DNA from: an uncultured Opitutaceae bacterium
Lineage (GTDB): Bacteria; Verrucomicrobiota; Verrucomicrobiia; Opitutales; Opitutaceae
DNA: 64,000 bases
Reading direction: 5' to 3'
NCBI GenBank assembly: GCA_951813085.1
Contig: OX638348.1
Coordinates: 4,349,627 to 4,413,626 of the forward strand
Below, in pieces: positions 54,571 to 62,023 of the stretch (positions are counted from its first letter, which is position 1; each line of letters opens with the position of its first letter). The notes under the pieces are model-generated. The model saw nothing but the letters and a program-made list of their open reading frames with translations, had not been told where the DNA came from and searched no databases. A program made the translations under genes and the position numbers.

Positions 54571-55110
54571 ATGAATATTCTAATCGTTTCCGCAAGTTTA
54601 AATCCCGATAGCAAGAGCACCCAATTGGCTGATCGATTGAGCGAGCAGTGGGAGGAGAGCGACTTGAAGGTTTCAGCGCTGGATCTCCGCAATGCGGATC
54701 TACCTATGTGCGATGACGGCGCTGCCTACGCTGACGAGCGTGTTTTGGATGCGAAAGCAAAGGTGGAGGCTGCCGATGCGATCGTATTTGCGACTCCCAT
54801 TTATGTATATGGCGTCAATGCGGCATTGAAGAATCTAGTTGAGCTTACGGGGCGATCTATGGAAGGCAAAGTGACGGGATTCCTGTGCGCGGCTGGAGGT
54901 CGGATGAGCTATATGTCGGTAATGAGCTTTGCCAATAGCTTGATGCTGGATTTCCGCATGTTTGTGCTGCCCCGAATCGTGTATGTCGCATCGGAGGATT
55001 GGAATGGGGACGTATTGGGCAGTTTGCTACAAGCTTCGAGGATTTTGCGCGTCGTATGCAATGATAGGTATCAAGAGAGGCGAATGTGCGCCTCTGGATC
55101 GAGTTCCTGA
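54571..55110 (+). CDS. NADPH-dependent FMN reductase-like protein, C-terminus frameshifted
   Basis: Intact through about residue 155: I-V-S-A-S-L-N-P-D-S-K-S phosphate loop, F-A-T-P-I-Y-V-Y-G-V-N-A-A-L-K-N, F-L-C-A-A-G-G-R-M-S-Y-M. A base appears to be missing near 55033-55035; restoring it ends the protein as Q-A-F-E-D-F-A-R-R-M-Q with TGA at 55062-55064. As written it runs on for 15 odd residues to 55110. The change affects only the last helix. Flavodoxin-like oxidoreductase, cytosolic. Confidence 0.8.
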   Translation: MNILIVSASLNPDSKSTQLADRLSEQWEESDLKVSALDLRNADLPMCDDGAAYADERVLDAKAKVEAADAIVFATPIYVYGVNAALKNLVELTGRSMEGKVTGFLCAAGGRMSYMSVMSFANSLMLDFRMFVLPRIVYVASEDWNGDVLGSLLQASRILRVVCNDRYQERRMCASGSSS

Positions 55111-55175
55111 ATGGAACGTTGATTTCTTTGCTGTTGCTCTTAGTGGGTGGGAGCATTTATTCGGTGGGATATATC

Positions 55176-56861
55176 ATGTTCGATTCCCGAAACGCTGCGA
55201 TTATAGACCTGTGCCGATCGTACGAGCTTGTTGAGGATTCCATTCTCGAAAATCTAAGAGCTTCGTCCGAAGAGCTCGAGCGATCGGTCGCTAGCTTGCT
55301 GGTGGATCAAGGCCATATCGCGAAGGACGCCTTGTTGGAGCGCGTTGCAAGTTTTTTGGGTTTGGAATACCGGGCGACGCTTCCTCCGGATTTGCCTGAA
55401 GTGGTCGTCAATGAAATTGGAGTGGACCTAGCGCGAATGTATGGCGTCGTACCTATCGATATTCTGGATACGGTTCTTGTGATTGCAGCTTTGGACCCAT
55501 TCAATAATCAGCTGGTTGACGACCTGTCCTTTGCGGTAAGCAAGGAAGTTCGCATTGAAGTAGCGGATCCGAAAGTAGTGAGTGAGCTCTTGGACGTGTA
55601 TTACCGATTTGGTGACGCGGAATGCAAGGGAATTCTTGAGGAGATCGATTTAAACGCGGTAGAAGACGAGGAGGTATCGCTTGAGAATCTCCTGAATATG
55701 GCAGGCGAGACGCCTATCATCCGCTTTGTCAATTTGGTGTTGTCGCAAGCGATTCGAGACAAGGCGTCGGATGTGCACTTCGAACCTTTTGAGGAAGAGT
55801 TCAAGATTCGCTACCGGATAGACGGAGCTCTTTACGAGATGTCGCCGCCCCCTCGCGAACTCGCTGTACCGATTTTATCGCGTATCAAGGTGATCGGCAA
55901 TTTGAATATTGCGGAGCGCCGCGTGCCGCAAGACGGGAAAGTGCGGCAGACGATTTCGGGACGTTCTGTCGATTTGCGCATATCGACCTTGCCAACGCAA
56001 TATGGCGAGAGCGTGGTTTTGCGGGTGCTGGATCAGGCGGCTACATCGCTCGACATCAACACTCTTGGCATGCCGACCGAAATAGTGGAATCAGTCGAGA
56101 AGACGATCGAGCTACCCAATGGAATCTTCATCGTTACGGGCCCGACAGGATCTGGAAAGACAACGACCCTTTACAGCTGCCTGAAGCGCTTGAATCAAGT
56201 GGGATCTAAGCTGATGACCGCCGAGGATCCGGTTGAGTACGAGATCGACGGAATCATGCAAACCGCGATCAATTCGACGATTGATCTCACATTCGCCAAT
56301 GCCCTGAAGGCTTTCCTGCGTCAGGATCCCGACATCATAATGGTGGGCGAGATCCGTGACCTGGAAACGGCCCAGATTGCGATTCAGGCGTCGCTAACAG
56401 GGCACTTGGTGCTATCTACCCTGCATACCAACGACGCGGCGGGGGCGATCACCCGCTTGATGGATATGGGAATCGAAGAGTTTCTGATTGCGTCCTCTGT
56501 GGAGTCGGTGCTGGCCCAGCGTCTTCTGAGACGGATTTGCGTGGATTGCCGCAAGGATCACCTGCCCAACGTTTCGTTGGTGGAGCAGCTTGGATTGGAA
56601 CCTTCCATGCTCGCCAACAAGGAGTTCTACGCGGGGTCGGGATGCGAGACTTGCGCGAACACGGGCTACCGGGGGCGATTGGGCATATTTGAGATGCTCG
56701 AAGTAACGGAATCGATCCGAGAACTGATCGCTTCCGGGGCTCCTTCAGGAGCCATTCGAGAACGAGCCATGCAACAGGGCATGAGGACCTTGCGGGAGGA
56801 TGGATTGCGGAATATCTTCACGGGTGTCACTTCGGTCGAAGAAGTGATACGTTATACGTAG
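55176..56861 (+). CDS. gspE: Type II secretion/type IV pilus assembly ATPase
   Basis: About 561 residues from ATG 55176, chosen because M-F-D-S-R begins the known N-terminal domain; a GTG at 55086 would add a hydrophobic stretch (I-S-L-L-L-L-L-V-G-G) foreign to this family. The domain order is a GspE N-terminal region, D-V-H-F-E-P-F-E-E-E-F and G-P-T-G-S-G-K-T-T-T-L-Y (Walker A). R-Q-D-P-D-I-I-M-V-G-E-I-R-D (Walker B) and the Zn-binding C-V-D-C and C-E-T-C pair follow. It powers pilus or pseudopilus assembly at the inner membrane. Followed at 9 bp by gspF. Confidence 0.9.
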   Translation: MFDSRNAAIIDLCRSYELVEDSILENLRASSEELERSVASLLVDQGHIAKDALLERVASFLGLEYRATLPPDLPEVVVNEIGVDLARMYGVVPIDILDTVLVIAALDPFNNQLVDDLSFAVSKEVRIEVADPKVVSELLDVYYRFGDAECKGILEEIDLNAVEDEEVSLENLLNMAGETPIIRFVNLVLSQAIRDKASDVHFEPFEEEFKIRYRIDGALYEMSPPPRELAVPILSRIKVIGNLNIAERRVPQDGKVRQTISGRSVDLRISTLPTQYGESVVLRVLDQAATSLDINTLGMPTEIVESVEKTIELPNGIFIVTGPTGSGKTTTLYSCLKRLNQVGSKLMTAEDPVEYEIDGIMQTAINSTIDLTFANALKAFLRQDPDIIMVGEIRDLETAQIAIQASLTGHLVLSTLHTNDAAGAITRLMDMGIEEFLIASSVESVLAQRLLRRICVDCRKDHLPNVSLVEQLGLEPSMLANKEFYAGSGCETCANTGYRGRLGIFEMLEVTESIRELIASGAPSGAIRERAMQQGMRTLREDGLRNIFTGVTSVEEVIRYT

Positions 56862-56870
56862 AGATTCTTT

Positions 56871-58141
56871 ATGAAGTTTGAATTCGTAGCCCTGGATAGC
56901 GATGGTGAAGAACGCCGCGGGATGGTGGAAGCGCCGAATCGCGAGCTCGCGAATGCGCAGATCAAGAGCTATGGATTGATCCCAGCTCGCGTCAATGCGG
57001 TGAAGGAGGGAACCCGGAAGCTGCAAAAGAGCCGTGACGGGAGAGTCAGCGTACGTGGGGACGCTCGCGAGCAAAAAAGCCCTCTTATTTTGGAGCTGCG
57101 ATTGGAGGAAAGGGATTGGCCATTTTTACGCGTCAGCTATCCACCTTGCTGCAAAACGGACTTTCGTTGATTAAGAGCCTAGAAGTACTGGTGGCTCAGG
57201 AAAAGAATCCCGCCTTCAAATGGGTGCTCAGCCAGCAATTGGAGAATATCCGTTCCGGCAATACGTTCTCGGAAGGATTGTCTCAGTATTCCAAGGAATT
57301 TGACACCCTATACCTCAATATGGTGAAAGCTGGGGAAGCCAGTGGTACACTAGATATGGCCTTAAGCCGTTTGGCGCACTATTTGGCGAAGGCGCGGCAA
57401 ATTCGATCAAAGGTAACGCAAGCCTCCATTTACCCAGTAGTTGTATTCAGCTTTTCATTGCTGATAGTCCTCGGTCTGATGACTTTCGTTGTTCCTCGTT
57501 TTGCAGCGATTTTCGATAAGCAGCTCAACGGCGAGCAATTGCCCGTTCTTACGCGTTTCGTGATGGGCGCTAGCCAGTTCGTGACTTCGAATCTCATCGA
57601 GATCGGCATCGGCGGGATCGTCGCCTTCCTTCTATTCGCAGGTTTTAGGTCGACGCGGGCAGGGGCGGTGTTTTTCGCCCTCGTTAAACTGAATCTGCCT
57701 TTGGTGAAGGAAACGTTTTCAAAGATGTACGTATCCCGGTTTTGCCGTACATTGGGGACCTTGCTCGAGAGCGGCGTACCCATCCTGGAAGCGTTGAACT
57801 ATTCTCGAGCCGCGGTAGGAAACCGATTCATTATGAACGCGGTAGACGATGTCAGGAATCGAGTGAGAGACGGGGAACCGCTTGCTCAGCCCATCGAGGC
57901 GACAGGAATCTTCCCTCCCATGGTTTCGAGCATGATCGAGGTTGGGGAAGAGACCGGAGAGCTTCCGGATATGCTGAATCAAATCGCTGAAATCTACGAT
58001 GAGGAAGTCGACGCATCGATTTCTGGGGTCACGTCTGTAATTGAACCCATTCTCATACTTGTATTGGCGATTAGCGTACTCGTGATCGCGATCTCGCTTT
58101 TCCTGCCGTTTATCAAGCTCATGCAGACCATGGCTCAATAA
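56871..58141 (+). pseudogene. gspF: GspF/PilC inner-membrane protein, single frameshift
   Basis: The first frame (56871 to about 57078) encodes M-K-F-E-F-V-A-L-D-S-D-G-E-E-R-R-G, the GspF N-terminal domain. The second (to 58141) encodes A-I-F-T-R-Q-L-S-T-L-L-Q-N-G and the two T2SSF domains with three membrane helices. Both read as one protein if the A run at 57073-57078 has one more A (E-Q-K-K-P-S-Y-F-G-A-A-I). Homopolymer indel: possibly an error, since gspE beside it is intact. It would be the platform protein of the system. Confidence 0.83.
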
Positions 58142-58169
58142 AGTCGAAGCCTTCCGTGCGATCGGCGCT

Positions 58170-58643
58170 CTAGTAGGAAAGCGTGGATGGGTCGAACGCG
58201 TCCCCGGGCTTCACTCCGTGGCGCTCGAACCACCCTTGGTTAACCTCAAGGGCGTATAGAAGATCTGAGCGTATTGATTTTCTGGATGTCTCGTCGTGAG
58301 GATACAAAGGGTAAATCTCTCGAAGGACTCCGTCGGGTGTGAAGTAGCCGATATCGAGCGGGATATGCGTGTTGCGCATCCAGAATGACATTTGCTTGGT
58401 TCGTTCAAATACGAAGAGCATACCTTGGTCCTCCGGCATCGACTGCCGATGCATGAGACCTTTTGCTTGCGTGGCGCGATCGACCGCTAGCTCTACGGCA
58501 ACCTGGGCATGCCCGAAGTCAATGATAGGAAGACCGCTATCCGACGCGCTGGAACTACGCTTTGAATCGCCATTGCACGCGGGGGTGATCACCAGGGCGA
58601 AGAGCAAAAGTATCGACAACAAGTGGGATCGGACCGGAATCAT
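58170..58643 (-). CDS. DUF192 family lipoprotein
   Basis: 157 residues from ATG 58643, with a lipoprotein signal (A-L-V-I-T-P-A-C). V-A-V-E-L-A-V-D-R-A-T-Q-A-K-G-L-M-H-R, Q-G-M-L-F-V-F, F-W-M-R-N-T-H-I-P-L-D and the A-L-E-V-N-Q-G-W-F segment are the DUF192 signature. Function of the family unknown. In-frame codons before 58643 do not add a credible signal. Confidence 0.85.
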   Translation of the reverse strand: MIPVRSHLLSILLLFALVITPACNGDSKRSSSASDSGLPIIDFGHAQVAVELAVDRATQAKGLMHRQSMPEDQGMLFVFERTKQMSFWMRNTHIPLDIGYFTPDGVLREIYPLYPHDETSRKSIRSDLLYALEVNQGWFERHGVKPGDAFDPSTLSY

Positions 58644-58703
58644 AGTAGTCCTGGTTGTCGCGCTTCGCTCTCGCCTTGGCAATCACCAACTTGTTGCGCT
58701 TGG

Positions 58704-58748
58704 CAGGCGGGTTACGCCTGTCTTTAACAGCCGGTCAGAGGTTACCGG
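58704..58748. repeat. Two adjacent hairpins (REP-like)
   Basis: CAGGCG-GGTTA-CGCCTG at 58704-58720 and CCGGT-CAGAGGTT-ACCGG at 58731-58748 lie 10 bp apart in the gap between the PhoD-like and DUF192 genes. They could be a REP pair or a terminator; no T-run is visible. Confidence 0.4.
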
Positions 58749-58786
58749 CAATGTTTTGGTTAGGTAGGTGTGAGGAAAATTCATTC

Positions 58787-60134
58787 TTAAAGGGCCGAGG
58801 CGGTTCTCGCTTCGTAATGGGCCACTGCTTCCTGGGGCACTTTTGATTTCCAGGAAACTTTCCCGCGAGTCAGCTCGCTGGCCCTCAATTCGAAGTCCGG
58901 GAATACGTTCTCGCCAAAGACGTTGATCACTTTCAACGACATCTTGGGATCTTCTTCGGTCATGTCGAAAGTGAGAGTTCCGAAATTCATCGAGTCCGCG
59001 TAGGGCTCTTTGATTGCGATGACGGCTTCATTGTCTTCAGTGTAGTCAGGAGTGGGATCTTGCGCGAGAGGGCTGCTGACAAATTCGTAGAGGTCGTACC
59101 CACCATCTTGAGACATGGGTATGGCTTTGATTTCCGCCTCGTCATCGTCACCTGAAAGAAGTACGATTCCATCAATATCGTTTTCGCGGATGTAGCTGAA
59201 CAATCCTAGACGATCCTCAGGGAAGGCCATCCAAGTGTTCTTGCTCGTCTCGGAGGTATTGCTCCAGCTGCTCCCGCTGAGCAATACCTTGAACTTAGCT
59301 TCGCTATTTGAGAGCTCCTTCTGAAGCCAAGCCATTTGAACCTCGCCGAGTATAGTCGATTGATTGGCCTCGTCGGGTATGAGAATGTATCTAGGAAGAA
59401 GAAGTCGACTCTGCCATAGTTATACGTGAAATAGGATCCAGGCGCCTGCTCCGTTCCGAAAGAAGGGTTGGGCCAGTAGCGCTGGAAGATCTCGAGCGAT
59501 TCGGCGAGCTCATCTTGCGCAAGCGCCGCGGGTGCGTCCCAAGTCGATAGCTGCGGAATCGATCTAAGCAAGGGCTGCAGGAAGGGAACGCTGCGTTGCT
59601 TGCGGTATTCTTCCGCCTGGAATTCAGGCGCGAGCCCAGAGAATGCCTCGTTTTCCCCTAACCAGAAGAACGCGTGGGGACGTGCATTTTGAACCTGTAG
59701 CCAAATAGCTTGAAGCCCATCCTTGTGCGCTCGAGCGCCGGAGCCGAATCCGATTGAGAATTTCGTGCGCATCTCGTCGGTGGGCGCCGTCAATATCGGA
59801 TAGCCATCGTAGTCAACGGGCTCGCCGTCAACAAGTACCTGATAGTAGTAGAATGAGTTCGGGTTGAGTCCCTCAATAGTGACGTTGACGCAGTAGTCGT
59901 TTTCAGCGGAGGCCACGATTGGCTGCGTGATTTGGAGCATTGATGAAGCTTGGGTGATCGCTGTAGCGAATGTTCATGACTCCAGAACCCGCTGCGCGAG
60001 CCCATATGGTTACGCAGTCCGATTTGATAGAACCTACCATAGGACCTTGCATTAAGCGTCCAGCGGATTGATCGAGCGTTGAAAAGGCAAGGCAGAGCGA
60101 GTAGGGCGTAAAGGGTCTTCTTGTGTAGCAGCAT
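58787..60134 (-). pseudogene. PhoD-like alkaline phosphatase/phosphodiesterase, several frameshifts
   Basis: Fragments lie in three different frames in correct order. A signal-like start is at 60134. G-P-M-V-G-S-I-K-S-D-C-V-T-I-W-A-R-A-A-G is at about 60045-59986. A-S-A-E-N-D-Y-C-V-N-V-T-I-E-G-L-N-P and G-S-G-A-R-A-H-K-D-G-L to Y-G-R-V-D-F-F-F-L-D are in the 59940-59400 frame. Q-M-A-W-L-Q-K-E-L, L-L-S-G-S-S-W and L-L-S-G-D-D-D are in the 59335-58787 frame. At least four indels are needed, so this gene is ruined rather than marginally damaged. The intact family cleaves phosphate esters in the periplasm. Confidence 0.72.
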
Positions 60135-60353
60135 TGGATTATCTCGTTAGCAGGCAGTGTAAAATTGCCGTTAATTTAAAAAGATTGTTAAATGAAACGG
60201 GAGAAAAGAAAAGCTTCTTTATGCGATGAAGCGGTTGAAAAAGGCATGGGGGATAGTCTTAGGGGAGCTTCCTTTGCTAGACGTTTGCATCTATCATCAG
60301 GGTCGAATTCCCTAGGTTGATTTTGGCTCCGAACTTTGCCATGTCTCTTCCGT

Positions 60354-60995
60354 ATGAGTTCAGTAACCGATAGGGAGCGCGTGCGCAGCGCGGCCAAGCG
60401 AATGCCGAATCCGGATCGTTTTCTCGATGTGATCGGGCGGATTGATGCGGTGAACGGAGAGGATCCGAAGCGTGTCTCAGCCGGGTCGATCGAGATTGGG
60501 TATGAACTCCATTTCAGCCAATTGCTTTTCTCCCAGGTTCTAGCGCTTGATAGCGAAGCGTCAGAGGCGTTGCTGATAGCGGCGAGAAGCCAGCATATTT
60601 GCCGGTGGAAAAAACCTCGCTCTGAGTATTCCGAGGGAAGGGCGGGCTATTTGAAATGGCGTTCCGACTTGAAAGGCTATCACGCGGACCTCACTAGTGA
60701 GATTCTGGACTCAGGGGGCTATGATGCCCGGGAGGTCGAGTCGGTTCGACAGATCAATCTAAAGGCGAGCCGATCGCAAAATGCGGACTCGCAAGCGATG
60801 GAAGATGCGCTTTGCCTTGTTTTCCTCGAACATCAATATCCGGAGTTTCGCTTGAAAGCTGAAGCGTCAAAAATGGTGAACATTCTGAGGAAGACCTGGG
60901 CGAAAATGAGCCCACGTGGCCAGGAGGCGGCGTTGGCCCTGAATTTGGGAACTGAGGAAAGCCGTCTCGTTGAAGAAGTGCTCAATCCGGATTGA
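60354..60995 (+). CDS. DUF4202 family protein
   Basis: About 213 residues from ATG 60354. S-Q-H-I-C-R-W, Y-S-E-G-R-A-G-Y-L-K-W-R, Y-H-A and E-D-A-L-C-L-V-F-L-E are the DUF4202 landmarks; the His-rich positions suggest a metal site. All-helical cytosolic protein of unknown reaction, found in bacteria and fungi. Confidence 0.85.
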   Translation: MSSVTDRERVRSAAKRMPNPDRFLDVIGRIDAVNGEDPKRVSAGSIEIGYELHFSQLLFSQVLALDSEASEALLIAARSQHICRWKKPRSEYSEGRAGYLKWRSDLKGYHADLTSEILDSGGYDAREVESVRQINLKASRSQNADSQAMEDALCLVFLEHQYPEFRLKAEASKMVNILRKTWAKMSPRGQEAALALNLGTEESRLVEEVLNPD

Positions 60996-61021
60996 GCACC
61001 AATCGTCACCGGGGCCGGTTT

Positions 61022-62023
61022 CTAGGAATCGTCTTCTTGTAGATAGATCGCCCCGAGCTTGAGAAGAACCGCCTCGAGCCGTTCGTAGTACTCGTCTTCG
61101 CTAAGCGAATCCTTCAGAGACCGAACTGACTCGAGCTCGGCTTCCAATTGGTCGCGAGCGAAGCGTCGCTCGTGGGAGAGCGTCTTCTCTTGCTCCGAAG
61201 GAATAAAAGCGATTTGTCTCGAACGAAATCCATCAGGTGTGGTGTCATCTTCGGGTGTCTTGATCAGCCGTTCGCCCCGGAACCAATCCGATGGTGTGCC
61301 GACGGAATCGCCATTGTCGTCGATCAATGCATGCTCAGAGGCGAGTCGATTCTCGTCCTTGTAGAATTGGTCCACGGATTGGGCGGTCGCTACGAAGGCT
61401 TCAAGCAGGGAGACTTGGCCATCTTGATTGGAGTCGCCGCCTCTGGATGCAATGATGTGGGCGAAACGTTCACCGAACCGGGCATAGTTGATTTCGCTTC
61501 CGCTGCGCGTGGCAGTCATCAAAATGCGATTTGGCCTGGACAAGCGATTGATGAATGGAGCGGAAGCGGAGCCACCATGAATAAAGACCAAAGTGCGCTC
61601 GAGCGGATCAAGCCATTCCGACAAGGTAGTGGCGCTCAGGTCCGGACCCCGCAGATTGAGCAAGGTGCGTTTCTGCGTATGCGTTCCGTGACCAATGTAA
61701 ACGATCCATGCGGGGATAGATGAAGTCGGATCCAATCCTGTCACCCATTCTTCAATACGTTCAACATCGTTTGTATCGTCATCATCGAGTCCCACGATTT
61801 CGATACGCGATCGCGTGGAGGCCGCGGCCTTTTCCCAAGCCTTAGCAGCGGATTTGAAGCCTTCTGCATAGGTCGCTTCGCCAGGCGCGCCTACTATGAG
61901 CAAAAGCTCGTGCTCCGGAGCTTCCGTCTCCGAGCGAGCGGTGAAGGAGATCGTAAAAGAAAGCGCGATCGCTAGGGCTCGCAGCGCCCCTGCTTTAATA
62001 TTCGGTTGCGTTTCGACTGTCAT
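61022..62023 (-). CDS. Caspase-like (C13/C14-type) secreted protein lacking a catalytic Cys
   Basis: 333 residues from ATG 62023, overlapping the upstream stop (ATGA). A signal peptide ends F-T-A-R-S. W-I-V-Y-I-G-H-G-T-H carries the catalytic His region, but the strand where the Cys would lie reads L-V-F-I-H-G-G-S-A-S-A-P-F, with no Cys. I-L-M-T-A-T-R-S-G, G-D-S-N-Q-D-G-Q-V-S-L-L-E-A-F (EF-hand-like) follow. Probably a pseudo-peptidase acting with the neighbouring von Willebrand-like protein in an envelope complex. Confidence 0.7.
   Translation of the reverse strand: MTVETQPNIKAGALRALAIALSFTISFTARSETEAPEHELLLIVGAPGEATYAEGFKSAAKAWEKAAASTRSRIEIVGLDDDDTNDVERIEEWVTGLDPTSSIPAWIVYIGHGTHTQKRTLLNLRGPDLSATTLSEWLDPLERTLVFIHGGSASAPFINRLSRPNRILMTATRSGSEINYARFGERFAHIIASRGGDSNQDGQVSLLEAFVATAQSVDQFYKDENRLASEHALIDDNGDSVGTPSDWFRGERLIKTPEDDTTPDGFRSRQIAFIPSEQEKTLSHERRFARDQLEAELESVRSLKDSLSEDEYYERLEAVLLKLGAIYLQEDDS

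Noticed and set aside
55086..55175. Hydrophobic N-terminal extension of GspE from a GTG
   Set aside because: GspE proteins start at the M-F-D-S region; the extension has a weak start context and no family support, though it cannot be excluded.
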